Assembly (NCBI RefSeq): GCF_965638725.1
Contig: NC_134949.1
Location: forward strand, 127,222,294-127,286,293
DNA: 64,000 nucleotides
Origin: Aptenodytes patagonicus
Lineage: Eukaryota > Chordata > Aves > Sphenisciformes > Spheniscidae
Reading direction: 5' to 3'
Positions 1 through 34,000 of the stretch are shown here, piece after piece (the stretch's first letter is position 1; each line of letters starts with the position of its first letter). The notes under the pieces were generated by a model. It was not told the origin of the DNA. It saw only the letters and a program-made list of their open reading frames with translations, and made no database searches. The position numbers were made by a program, and so were the translations under genes.

Positions 1-3000
1 GGCTACTGGTCCAGCTGAATGGGACTGTGAGTTGGAATACTGGTGATGATACCTGCTATCTGAGTTACGTGGGTGAACTGGGAGAAAAGGAGGATGTTAC
101 TTGCTGTTAAACATATTTTTCACCTCTTCAACACACTTGGTGTAAAAGTCTTATTTTAGTGCAAAACTATTCCAGCTGAAAGATGACATGTGCCATCTGT
201 CCAAAATATGGATTTTATGAAGACCTCCTCCCCCTAATTTAAGTCTTACCAAAACCAGATAAAGAATTCAATTGCTCGTGGCTAGACCCCATTGACACTT
301 CTGAGCAGCGCCGCGTTTCGTGACTAGCCTCACCGCGGCAGGGATCTGTATGACAGAGCGAGGTGCTGGGTGTAAGGTGCACTAGCTCAAGCCTGTCACA
401 GTCCAAGGCAGAAATGGGTTAGAAAAGTTACATTTTTGTTACTGCATTGAAGAAGCCGTTCACACCCCCCTGTTTCAGGAGAGGTCAGCATTTGCTGATA
501 CAACCTACGGATGTTTTCAATGCATCTGATCCTTTGATAGTGCATCTACTGCTGGTGGCTGTAGGGAGAGCTATGCTCCGGAGACAGGCGGGGAAGAGCG
601 GACCTGCTAGCTTTTCTTAGGAGGACACTGGGAGGAACCCAAGACACAAGCGGCTACAAACACGTTGGGTTTCCCACCCTTTGCAGGTCAGACCCGCTGT
701 GCTTGCCCCATGGGGCTCATCAGCGCATTCCCGTATCCTGATGGGCCCAAAAGGCAGCGGTGTCACTGTGAATCAGCACATTGCCTTCACTCCAGTTTCC
801 CCATGGACGTGAAGTAGCTGTTGCATACCACACTATGCAGGGAATATAGGGGCGGTCGGTGCATGCAGGCCACTCGCCCTGTTTGTGTGGGCATACAAAT
901 CCAGCTGGTTACCACTAGAAGAGGCAGCGACTTTTCAAAGCCTGAGAGTTGGCAGGTGTGAAAGAAGAAGGTGCATCTGTTTGAAGAAGCTATGGCGTAT
1001 TTTTAGCTACTGAAAGAGTAGTGCAAGCTGCAGCGTAAACAGCACTTGGCTTTTTCCCTAAATAGGGGTAGATTTTTTCTTAAGACTAAGGCAGGGGTGC
1101 ATGGGTGGTGGCAGGTGGGTTAGCTGTTCTTCTTAATGCCACACCACAGGCCAGGTCCTGCAGGCTCTCCCCTCGCTCACCGTCCTCCAGCACTACAGCC
1201 GCTGGGTGACTCTCAGCATTTGGCACCTAACAAAGCAGTGGTTGGACATAGCCATGACACGTGGCTCTCCGCCATCGTTCCCCCTGACCTTGAGGAAGGC
1301 ACAGGGACGGTCCAGATTTGCAGGAGCCGCTGTTTGATGCAGCAGCAATACCCAGCTGAGCAACCCTTGCCTGCAGTCCTCCCTCCCACCCCCCTGCCAG
1401 CCATCCCTATCATACATTGCCCTTTCCATTATGGACGCCTAGAAAAACAAATCAGAAAACCAATTTCACTGATGAGGTAATGTGGTCTGGGGGGAAAGCT
1501 GCATTTCAGCTGGATGTGGTCTGCAGCGCAGTTCACTGTGCAGAGCTAGGGCAGCTTTGAGGCCAAGCCAGGGCCCCGGCAAGCAAGATGGCAGCATGGG
1601 CAGCTGGGTGCAAGGCTGGGCACGGGCATGGCTGCAGCACAGCTTCAGCAGGGACTGAGGAAGAAGGCCCGGGCTTTGTGGGACCCCCCCACACACAGAG
1701 CATCCCTGCTGTATGTGTTTAACCCCGCGGCAAGCGGGGCCAGCACCCTGGTGCAGGCCAGGCTCCTTGCACCCTGGCAGGGGCTATGCTTCCACACACC
1801 TGCGCACAGCCACTTCCCTCTCCAAAGCTCCACTTCCTATAAGCCCGTATAGATAAAGAACGCCTTCAGGAATATTTCATGAGCAAAGCTGAAACACGTC
1901 TGCCTTTACCTTGCAGTGGCAAAAGGTAGTGGCACTTCCATCAGCAACACAAGTGTGGGTTGGTGGGTATTTTTTTTCCCAAAGGGAATTTATCGCTTTT
2001 GTAAGGTAGCTTTCTGGACTGAAGTCCTCCGTTTACCTCCAGAGCCAGTACGGTGGATTGTACCCAGTAATTTTCCCTGTGTCGGCGAACCATGAGGAGG
2101 GGCACCTCCACAGCTGGGGCCAGTTCAGTCCTAGTGGTGCCATTAGGCAGTGCCTCAGCAGTCGGGAAAGGTCTTGCCGCCTTCCGCAAAAACGGGGTGT
2201 GCACGGTCACCTGCATGCAACACCCAAACCTCAGGGGTGGGGAGCTGCTGCTAACGGGACGCCCTTGGGGCATGCTGAGGAGCCCTGGATGTTTCTCTCA
2301 ATAGCTGCACTGGCTAAAACCACCCCTGATCTACCTTGCTAGGGTATTTTGTAACTGGTTCAGCTCCCTGTTCGGGACCGCGGCTGCAGCCTGGCAGCAG
2401 GAGCAGCAGCACGGAGCAGGGGCTGCGGCTGGGGCAGGCACGCCTTTAGCCTGCTGGCAGGTGGAACTTGATCCCGCGTGCTGCCTGCTGCTCTCTGTGC
2501 CTGGTTAGCCTTTGGCCTTTCTGCTGAAACGCTCTTTCCTTGCACGGGTGAGCCTGGGAGCAACGTCAGCCTTCTGTGTATCAGACTGCGATATCAGGAT
2601 CCTTTTTGCCTCCTAGTAGACTGCCTAAAGGTAAAGGTAAGGCAATGGTCTGCAATTGCTGCCGGCAATGACAGCATTTCAACTAATCACATGAAAAGGA
2701 TGTGTAAGGTAAAGAAAGTTTAGTGTATCATTTGCCTGCTGTGTCAGTCACCCCATGCTGCTGGAGAGCACACTGGATCAGGAGTAGGAAGATAAAGCTG
2801 AGGACAGAGCACTCTGTGTGTGAGGAGGTAGATGAACTGTGCCCCTAGAAGAAAACCCGACATGCGGGCGAGTGAGCCAGCAAGGAGTTCGGTGCCACAC
2901 GCCCACGGGACTGGCCCTGGCACCCGAGTCAGGCAAAGGAAGCCCCCCCTGCACCTCTCCACCCACCAGCCTTTCCCTGGGTCTCTGCGAGATGGAACAA

Positions 3001-6000
3001 CGTCCCAGTGAGACTGGCCGACAGGGTCCTAAGCTATTTGGATGGGGCTGAGCAAGGACTGACTGCATAAGGAAATAGGGACCAAAAAAACAAGGGATGA
3101 GGGGTTTATTCGCTTGCCTAGCAGATATAAACCACCTTCATCGTGGTTTAACTTGAGCAATCGACTAAGACGCTGAGCAGCAGCACAAATACATAGCTCT
3201 GAAATAACACAGCCAGCCCCTTCGGTTTCTCCCAGCTGCTCCTTATCCACAGAACAACACCCATGCACCTCACTTGAATTCATGCACCTTTTAGCGTTAT
3301 AGCTTCACCATAATTCCCGAAAGACATTGCCTTCTCACAGAAACACAGGCTGCCCCATACCCCTTGCATTTATTCAGAAATATCTATCCAGTTGACTGCA
3401 CAGGCCCTGTTGCTGTAGGAACTTCACCAGTGGCATCTGAGCCCTAGATCTACATCCTTCCTTTCCTACCCTGCACAGAAACACCAGGATTGTACTAAAG
3501 CTGGCCATGAGAAGCAGACCGTGGGCTGGCTCACCGACAGTCCTGCCATACCAGCAGCTCTCTGGAGACAGAAGAAAAGAACTGCAGAGCATGGCAGTCC
3601 ACACACTGAAAGCGAGAGGTCTTCTGCAGCGGACAGAAATTTCTCACAGTCTACAGTCCAATACACTTTCAACTTGAACTGCTGTTAAAAAACCCAAGTC
3701 ATTCTGCAGTCAAAGAGCTTTTACTGAACTCTTTATATTGTAATTTGTGAACATTTGTGCAATGCATACAGCACATAGCATTGATTTTTCCTGGCTCCTT
3801 AGAGCATAAGAAGTCTTCCCTTTGTCACGGTTGTGTGTTGACACTACGCAGTAAGAAAGGCTGTTAGATGACAGTGGCAACGCTAGGCAACTCCTGACAG
3901 TGAGCGTGTTGTGTGAAATTCGTAACGGCAAGCAGACGTTTTCAGAAACAATTTAGCGACGAGCTTGGTGGGCAGATGAGACTGGTCTGGCTGCTTAGAG
4001 GAACCTCAGCTAGACAGAGTTCTGGAGTCAGCCACAGCTTGTGGAAGCAGTTGGAAGTAATACTGGATGCAATGACTTCAAAATGATCCTTAAGTCATCG
4101 CCTGGTAACTGCTTGCAAAACATTGTACAGATTTTACTGGATAATTGTCTTCAGGTGAGAAAATAGAAGTATTTTTGCAGAGCCAACATTAGACCAAAAG
4201 GACTGATATTCTCTTACAGTGACAAACAAATACAGCACGAATTGTTGATATAAGCATCCATGTGCAAAATAGCTTCCAGGCTTAGTCGGCACTTGCATAA
4301 CCAGCACAGGTAAACAGAAGATGCAGGCACCCACTTCAGAAAAAACAAACAGTTCTGCTCGAGCTCTGGACTTGAACTTCAGATTAAAGACCAAACCAAC
4401 AAACTGCAATATCTTTCTTCGTCCTCACGGTATTTGAAACAGAGAGATGAGTCAAGTGTTAATCCAGCCCTAGCACTACTAACCAGGACCAGGCTAGTAA
4501 CAACACTTGCACACATGCAAAAAAAAGCATCACGCTCATAAGCTTTTGCATCAGAGAAACTTCAGCTTTGCAGGATTCCCTGTTCCCTTCTCCTTGCTGC
4601 CTTCATCCCTGCTACAGGAAAGAGCTCAGGAAAGTTTTTCAGTCATTCAGCAACTCCATCTATTTCCCCAATTCCTCTGGTCAAACAGGGTTGCTCCTGT
4701 GAGTAAGAGTGGCTGGTGGCCACCGTTTCCCCCTTGTGCTAGTGTAGAACAGGAAACAGCTCCCGCTCTCGCAAACCGCGCAGGCAGAGCAGCGCAGGTG
4801 GATTTCTCGGATACTTTGGCTTACTTGGGTTGCTTTAGACTCACATCCCCTCTTCCCTACCAGCTCTAACCACCCCCTCTTTCTTAATCAGCAATACTAC
4901 CTGATTTCATGACGCTACAGAGATTAATTTATGAACGGTAAACTAAAAAAGCAAATTAAAATCTTTACACTTTTCTCTGTGTCACAGGTAAAGCTACGCA
5001 CTAATCTTCTGCTGCCCCAACTCTTAACTTCTCTCCTGTACTGCTGTTCTGAAAAGCAACTTTGGGAATCTCCTTCTACCCTCCTCATATTTCTTGCTGA
5101 ATTCGGTTAGGCTGGGACACGGAGCTTTTACAGGCACAAAAAGAAAAGGAAAAAACCCCAAATACTTAAGCACCCCCCTCCCCGCCGCCATCAGTGAAGG
5201 TCAGATGGAAAATGGGGAAAAAATCAGACAAAAGCAAGTAGGGTAAATTTTCAAGAGCAACAGTAATGCCAAAATGTAGCAGCAGTGACAGCTACGATTG
5301 TAGCAAACGCTTCCGTTAGTAGCATCTAGTGTAGTACACAGGTTCTTTTAGAAGTGTGGGACTCAAAGGATGCAGTGAAAACACAAGTAATCAACGAAAT
5401 AAGTCCCTCTCGGCCTTCCCTGTAAATTAAGAATAGATATGAAAATATATCTGACAACAGTATTTGAAATAATTGGGAAATGAGTTTAGAAGCTTGGCTG
5501 AAATACTAATGTCTCAAGGGATACAACTGACCATCGCAGGCTCTCTCTACACTCTCTCTACAACAAAAAGGATGTTAGAAGTGATCAAAGACTGTGCCCC
5601 TCACTGTGATGAGTTATTTATGGCCCCTTGGGAAGTAGCTAAAAAATACAGCTTGAAAGATGAGTTATTAGGCTCTGTCGAGCAGCAACCGAGGTAAGAG
5701 AGAGCTGTTCAGCCAAGAAAAGCTAATCCAGATTTGAAAACAGTGTCTTCAGCGCACAGGTACACACATCTGATACTCACACCAGTTCCGCTTCCCACTA
5801 GTCAAAGCGCCCACGCTGGGGCTGTCACTACAGTGAGGGGGAACAGCGAGAAAGGAATCACTGCCCAGCATAAGGGTAAGGGAAAAAAAAAAGAAAAAAA
5901 AAAAAGAAAACATTTCAAAAAATCAACCATCCTTTAGAACCAATTATTACTGAAGTTGCACATTTTTAGACTTCATAGTAGTTTATTCCAGAGCCTTGGG

Positions 6001-7640
6001 AAAAGTTGTCTTAAATCTTAAAGTAGTATATGAATTTAATGGTTAAACCATAGTTTAAGGTAAATATGGGTCACGTTACTTCAGCAATAGCCCTAATCTG
6101 AAGGGACAGCCAACGTCTAAGGAAATAAACTGAACAAGGGCAGAATAAACTTAGCAGTCACCAGCATGGCATTGAAGAGTTATCAGCAACCAGACTGAGG
6201 CTTTTTATTATTACAACAGAGTTCTTAACGTTCACAAACTTAAGGTGAGCGAGAAGCAGCTAGAAGACAAATCGGGCCGTCACACTGCTGGCAGGCAGAC
6301 GCGATCGCTGGTGTCACTTCTTTGGCTTTGAGCTCTTGCCTCCCTCCTCCAGGCCAGCATCACCCGAGGCACAACTGCAAAGGCTCTGCTTGATGTTCTT
6401 TGCTCAGCACTGACATGGGACAGGGCGGCTTCCGCCGCCCCTCTCCTCTGAGCACGCGCTTCCAAAAGGTACAGCAAATTCCATTGCCACAGGGAGGCCA
6501 GCAAGGTAGAAAGAAATCTATATACAGGAGGTAGTAATTGTGATTTTTAAATAACCCCTTTGTTTTCTCTTAGCTGACTCACAACTCCCTTCAGCTTTTT
6601 TAAAAAAAAGAAACCAAAACAGAAAACCAAACCAAACCACAACTTTGCTATCCTACCAGCAATAGCCCCAGCCTAAATAGTGTTTTTCTACTTCAGTGGA
6701 GAGAGAGGCAAGCTAAGAAAAGTGTCACTCCTGCTGATCAAAAACTTTATTCTTGGCAAAAGGCCAGTCAGAAGGTGACTAGAGCAGTCTTTACGAAGAT
6801 GAAGAACAGCTACTTTTCTCCTACAACCGCAGGGCGATTCCACTCATCGTTACCACCAACAGCAGTCGGCAGTCTGAGGACAGCCGCGTACGCATGGGGC
6901 TGCTAGCGCCAAACTGTGCCACAGCTACGCAAGTCAAACGTTACTGAAGAATCCAGAGTTACAGAAGTGGTGAAAAGTTGTAGCTGCGAACACCTACTGC
7001 ACGTTACTCTTGCGTACGCTTGACAGTAACAGTCCACACCTTGTTTGCTAGTTACTTCCAAGCTTGGCTACAGTGAATTCAGTTAGCAGTAGGGTTTTTC
7101 TCCTGGAATAAGGCGCTACAGTGTAGGGGCACTTGAACAGGACTTGAAAGAGTTTACAGCTCTTGACAGATTACCTTTGGCTCTCCTAAAACAGGCATAA
7201 AAAGAAGCTCTGTAAGATAAATAAGAGGGTGGCGAGGTAAGGGGAAGGTACTAGCTGAAACTGTGATTTTCAAAAACCTTCAGGCAAGAAGCTTGGTCTG
7301 ACCTTTTAATCTTTTCACTTGTGCTTACTTATCAGGGTACAACTGGAAAAAAGAGAGAGGTCTGTCTTCGCAGTGAAAGCTGGTGCACCGTGTAAAACAA
7401 AGTCACTAGTTTATGTTTGTCACTTCACTGTCAGGCGTCCACTCAAGTCAGTTTTTCCTCAGGGCAGCTGGTTGAAACAAGCCTCAACTCCAGCCCTCAG
7501 GATTTCCTCCACTGATGTCACCAAAAGGGAAATCCCCCCTTTCTTCTCTCCACGCTCCAGTCCCATTTTTGTCTCCACACAGGTATTATCTAGCTTAACA
7601 CCCTTGCACGAAAAAAAAGAATCCAAAACTTTCCAGAGCT
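1..7640. other. Left flank without a recognised gene
   Basis: Both strands were read and no exon series, RNA gene or transposon could be supported. Frames at 2,478-2,723 and 5,473-5,697 (plus) look vaguely protein-like but match no family I know. There are A/G-rich tracts near 5,881-5,910. By human synteny a PKNOX1 gene pointing toward CBS would lie on this side, but no PKNOX1 coding sequence is visible. Confidence 0.5.
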
Positions 7641-7666
7641 CTCTTGGGCCTCTGCTTCAGTAACTC

Positions 7667-7672
7667 TTTATT
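7667..7672 (-). terminator. CBS: CBS poly(A) signal AATAAA
   Basis: This is the first AATAAA on the minus strand after the CBS stop codon. A T-rich stretch follows within about 60 nt. Cleavage is expected near 7,645-7,655. Confidence 0.7.
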
Positions 7673-7762
7673 TCAACACAATTTATGAATCTGAAACAAT
7701 GTTCTGGAAAGCCAGACTTTAGACATAACAAGTAGGGAACATACCAGTTAATTTAGGCAATA

Positions 7763-7801
7763 TTTTTTTTTTTTTTTTTTACACACACACACATATATAT
7801 A
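7763..7801. repeat. T18-(AC)n-(AT)n microsatellite in the CBS 3' UTR
   Basis: Eighteen T (7763-7780) are followed by seven AC units and then AT units on the plus strand. In the CBS transcript this reads as (AT)n(GT)nA18. Confidence 0.9.
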
Positions 7802-8052
7802 GGTAAAAAAATAAATTGTCTTGATAAGAAATATTGTGTAACCTGATTAAGAAACAAGTCCCCAGAAGCTGTGCAATACAGCAAAATGCACTGGCTGTAC
7901 AGCTGACACCAGGATAGCTAACTGCTTATTTTCGGAATTTAAAAAAAAAAAAACCCACCCTAAGGACAGACCATTCTACCTAAGAAATAAACTGGATTCT
8001 TTGTTGGAGATTGCAAAATGTTGTTGAAGAGGCTCCACGTTGCTACTTGACT

Positions 8053-29199
<21,147 letters not shown>

Positions 29200-29206
29200 T
29201 TCATCC

Positions 29207-29275
29207 TTGGGAGAGGGAGAAGGAAAAAAAAAGGAAAAAAAAAAAAGAGAAAAAAGAGGAGGGGGAAAAACAAAC
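29207..29275 (-). promoter_or_regulatory. CBS: Extended polypyrimidine tract before the CBS start-codon exon
   Basis: On the transcript strand about 65 nt immediately upstream of the CCAAG acceptor are almost only T and C, with runs of 8-12 T. This is a very strong 3' splice-site signal and supports the acceptor at 29206/29205. Confidence 0.75.
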
Positions 29276-29876
29276 AAACAAACGAGAGACAGTGATTCAT
29301 ATGCCCTGCTGTAACAAGGTCAGAGCACCTTTTGAGACTATCAAAGTTATTCAAGTTCTGCACCATGGGAAACCACCCATTCACATCATTGCCCCCCCTA
29401 CAATAGCTAAAAATCACGTTACTAGTAAGTCCTTATTCTTGTCTCTGTCCCTTCACCAACATATCTATTTCCAGTCTAGTGTTTCAGCATGCAGTTTTTC
29501 TGAGGGAAGCCTGAACAGAAACTACCCTGGTGGCAATTTTCAACAGAGCAGTATTGCCTACAAGCCAAAAGGGGCAATGGCAACAAGTAGCTTTTAACAC
29601 CCAAGAAGAAGTTCTGCCACTGACTACAAGAGATCCTGCCACTGTACCTAAGACCCAGGTATTAGGGGAGAAAGCATAGTATGTCTCAGACAAATCCCAT
29701 CCTCGTGTCCCAGTCTTGTTTTTCCCTTATATGAAAAAGGTCACAACAAATGGGTATTTTAATGGTCAGTTGATGTTTCCATAGTACTGTGAAGTTGGGA
29801 AAGCATTTCAGCATAATTTTGATTTGCCAAATCTTTATCACCAAAACGAGAATCTTGCACTGCAACGCTGAATGCA

Positions 29877-31019
29877 TTTATTGGGTTTGCGTGGCAAGGT
29901 TTTGTAGCTGGGGGCTACAGGGGTGGCTTCTGTGAGAAGCTGCTAGAAGCTTCCCCTATGTCCAACAGAGCCAATGCCAGCCGGCTCTAAGACAGACCCG
30001 CCACTGGCCAAGGCCGAGCCCATCAGTGATGGTGGTAGCGCCTCTGGGATAACATATTTAAGAAGGGGGAAAAGTTGCTGCACAACAGCAACAGCAGCCA
30101 GAGAGAGGAGTGAGAATATGTGAGAGAAACAACTCTGCAGGCACCAAGGTCAGTGAAGAAGGAGGGGGAGGAGGTGCTCCAGGTGTCGGAGCAGAGATTC
30201 CCCTGCAGCCCATGGTGAAGACCATGGTGAGGCAGGCTGTCCCCCTGCAGCCCATGGAGGTGAATGGTGGAGCAGATATCTACCTGCAGCCCATGGAGGA
30301 CCCCACGCCGGAGCAGGTGGATGCCCGAAGGAGGCTGTGAAACCGTGGGAAGCCCGCGCTGGAGCAGGCTCCTGGCAGGACCTGTGGACCCGTGGAGAGA
30401 GGAGCCCACGCTGGAGCAGGTTTGCTGGCAGGTCTTGTGACCCCACAGGGGACCCACGCTGGAGCAGTCTGTTCCTGAAGGACTGCACCCCATGGAAGGG
30501 ACCCACGCTGGAGCAGTTCATGAAGAACTGCAGCCCATGGGAAGGACTCACGTTGGAGAAGTTCATGGAGGATTGCCTCCCATGGGAGGGACCCCACGCT
30601 GGAGCAGGGGAAGAGTGCTCAAGTCCTCCCGCTGAGGAGGAAGGAGCAGCAGAAACAACATGTGATGAACCGACCGCAGCCCCCATTCCCCATCCCCCTG
30701 CACCATCGGGGGGAGGAGGTAGAGAATTTGGGAGTAAAGTTAAGCCCAGGAAGAAAGGAGGGGTGGGGGTAGGGTGTTTTTAAGATTTGGTTTTATTTCT
30801 CATTATCCTACTCTGATTTGATTGGTAATAAATTAAACTAATTTCCCCAAGTCGAGTCTGTTTTGCCCGTAATGGTAATGGTAGAGTGATCTCTCCCTGT
30901 CCTTATCTCGGCCCATGAGCCTTTTGTTATATTTTTTCCTCCCCTGTCCAGCTGAGGAGGGGGAGTGATAGAGAGGCTTTGGTGGGCACCTGGCATCCAG
31001 CCAGGGTCAACCCACCACA
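29877..31019 (-). mobile_element. Solo LTR of an avian endogenous retrovirus (ERVL-like)
   Basis: On the minus strand the element begins TGTGGTGGGTTGACCC at 31019 and ends CGCAAACCCAATAAA at 29877, a size near 1,143 bp. It is flanked by ATGCA (29872-29876) and GTGCA (31020-31024), a 5-bp target duplication with one mismatch, which fits ERVL-type integration. I recognise the 5' end as an LTR family frequent in neoavian genomes, from memory and not searched. No gag, pol or env is attached, so it is a recombined solo LTR. It holds 45-52-bp tandem repeats and lies in CBS intron 1, in the CBS sense direction. The reading frames across it are by-products of the repeats. Confidence 0.87.
30300..30615. 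repeat. Tandem repeat, about 7 units of 45-52 bp, inside the LTR
   Basis: The core CCCACGCTGGAGCAG recurs at about 30,302 (as CGCCGGAGCAG), 30,353, 30,405, 30,453, 30,502, 30,547 (ACGTTGGAGAA) and 30,593. Units also share CCCATGGGAGGGA-like and TTCATGAAGAACTGC-like pieces. Spacings are 51, 52, 48, 49, 45 and 46 bp. Confidence 0.85.
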
Positions 31020-34000
31020 GTGCAAAAACTCAATACAGTGCTCTACATGAAGATAACTTAAACACACTGAAGCATGTGCTTACTGTAACTAGCCTCCATA
31101 AATATCAAGAAAACAGGACTAATCTCATGGGAGACACCCCTCTTACACCAAAAAACAGCTCTCTGAAATAAAACCTCCCCATTCCAAGCAGAGAGGAACA
31201 GAGTAAGACTACTTGGTGACTAATTAGAAAATGGTGCCAAAAGACTCTGCGTTGCTACTTGTGGTCATGAAGGAGAACTCTTCCAGAAAGGCCACCGGTT
31301 TCAATGGCACCTACCTCCACAGTATTCCAGAAAAAAAACTAGAAATCCCTCTGAAAACAGGGTTTTCCCAAATTCTGGTGACAGAAAGACAGGCAAACAG
31401 TATTCCCCAAAGACCAATGAGTACCTTAGACACAGAAACAGGCCTTTCCAATATCAACTTCTCCATGTTCTTTGGTGAAGGTGACGGCACAGTAGACTGG
31501 ACTTTCTTCAGGAGACCAAGTACTGTGGGTCACGAGACTGGAATCCTCTTCAAAGCTGCAGATCATGCAAGTTAGAAAAAAAAAACAACTATCAGGAAAC
31601 AGTTTCTTGTAGGGGCAAGATACATGTCCCACTTTCATAGGGAAAAAAGAAGCTGCAAAATAAAGTAAAGATGGCTTGTATAAACAGGATTAAAAAAAAA
31701 ATTATGCAGCAGAAGTATTGTGCAAGACCAATGGAGGGTCTCCTGACCCTGTTCTTTCTGCATTACCTAATCTTCCCTCTGCCCTGGCCTCCACAGCTCA
31801 GACCCAGTAAAGTAAGCAGAAAACACCTCTACTGGACTGTCTGCAATTCCATAAGCTTGACAGCCACACAAAGTAATAGAAAATACTCCAGTCCACAGGA
31901 TATATACTTCTAGAGACACCAAGAGTGAAAGGGCTTCATGGGGCCATCACCAAAAGACCCTGTACGCAACTTAGGAAAAGGCTCTATACAGGAACACTTG
32001 CAGAGACCTCTCTACCCTTGAGAAGACCTAAATCTCACTAGTTCCTCCCAAGACTGAATCAGTGTTGAATGCACAATTACAGCGATGCTGGATGTAATGC
32101 ACACAGCAAACACTTCAACCACAAGGAAGCCTTCCAGCAGGCTTTTTGTTTCAAAAATTAGTAAATGTAAAATGGAAGCAGTAAGTTCATTTCTCTTACT
32201 CCAGCCAGTTGTTCACAGAGCCTGCCTGCTCCTACAGCTAGCTTCCTTTCCTTCCATTGAAGGCAAAAATCTGGCCGAAGTCTTGGAAAGCATGGTGGGG
32301 TTTTTTTTCCTAATATTTGTTTCTCTCATCACCATTTTGCAGCAGGATTCATGGCTCTTTCCTTTACTGAATTGTGCTAGGCCTGGAAAGGGTCCTGGCC
32401 TCATCCTCCTTTTTCTGACAAATGCACACAAAACGGATGCAGCTTAGATCAGGCAGAGTTGATGATCTGGTGACACATTGGACAAAAAATCTGAATCACA
32501 GGATCAGTGAACTTTAGCATTTGATCCTGCAAGTTAACATGCACCACTAACCACTACTGCCTTATGCATATCAATTCCTTTCTTGCATGCTGATTTTAAG
32601 AAAATGCCTAAGGCATTTAAACTGCCCTCCTTTAGGGAAAAAAAGCCTCTGAAAGTGCCAACTTTCCAGATTAAGGCTTGAAATAATTCTCCTTCTGGAT
32701 GTAAAGACTTCCATGACACCAAAACAATACCATTCTACTTTATTTAGGTTAATACATGCCCAAGAGCCAAGATGGGCTGCATCCAGTCCTAGTCTACTGA
32801 CCAGGACTAGACCGGGAGACACCAGTTCAAGAAAGCTAATATCCCATAAATATACATAATCTTATGCCAACCAGTCTTTGTTACCAGAAAAGAGCTTACT
32901 TCTAGTTCCAGAGTGAAACCCAGGCTTCATTTCTATTTCTAGAATGTGCCTGGTTCACAGTTCAGAGCATCAGCACTTTTTTTAGTAAAGAAAAAATACT
33001 GGAGAAGTTTCAAGGCTTCCTATGAGCCACATCCACATGCTCCTGCAGACAGCTGGCATGCAACACTGGACATAGACACCGACTGCCTCTGCTCACAGGT
33101 AACACCAACAATATTTATAAAGTCCATCTAATAAGGGTACCTTGCTGCCAAAGCATCAAACCATTTCAACATGCAGGAAGAAAGCAGCAAGGGATTATAG
33201 GCAGGAAACAGCAGATTTTGTTCATCTTCTAAGTTCTCATAAAATAGGAGTGTAAAACCAGACTTTAAATCACCAATACTCACTGTCCTTCAACAGGGTC
33301 CAAAAATTGAGGAGAAAGGGGAGAGATTTGTTGCAGTAAAAGTTTCAGAGGTTTCAAGAAATAAGTACTTGTTCTTTGTATTGATGTCAGGAAAGAAATG
33401 AATGTGGCTCTCTTCAAAAGCGTCCTTTTGGAGGATTCCCTCCGAACTGGGCAAGACAATACTACCTCATTTCCTCTATTGTAAGACAAAAAATCAACAA
33501 TCCACTAACAGCAACACCCATCACCTCTTGAACTAGAAACAGCAGACGGAGGAAAAGCTATATTTTTTACCTTCAACTAAGCTGTGAAATTCTCTCATGT
33601 GTTTAAAGGAATGGCAATACTCTGATGTTTGATCAAAGCTTCAATAATGGGACTAGAACTTTGGACAAAAACGAGGAGAGAGAAAAAGCTAACTACGAGC
33701 ATTGCCAACAAAAATCCTGTCACCAAGTACTAACCTTAAGCAACATCATTCATTGGAAGGAACACAAGCTCCTGTTCAATAAATCCCTTCAAATCATTTT
33801 ATTAGGCATTATTTTAAATAACCCAACACCCACCCAGCCCAAAGTGGATGGGTACGCATATATACATTTATAAAGTCAAATTCTAACCATGCTAGTAGAG
33901 AATCAATCTCAGCTATGGTCAACTTAATATCTTAGGGTTTTGAAGGAGGACAAAATCTTAGGACAGACTTAGTTGCTCTCCAAGGGGAATTCTTACTACA

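Noticed and set aside
2478..2723. Plus-strand frame with a signal-peptide-like start and an Ig-like GSNVSLLC piece
   Set aside because: It is only 81 codons, with no partner exons, no Ig tryptophan or second cysteine pattern and a K-rich meaningless tail; chance is the better reading.
1..7640. Possible 3' end of PKNOX1
   Set aside because: Expected from human gene order, but no PKNOX1 coding exon or convincing plus-strand terminal exon could be found, so it is not annotated.
30023..30783. Several long frames on both strands (up to 178 codons) at 30,023-30,783
   Set aside because: They cross the tandem array of a solo LTR, which codes for nothing; periodic repeats without stops create open frames in several phases.
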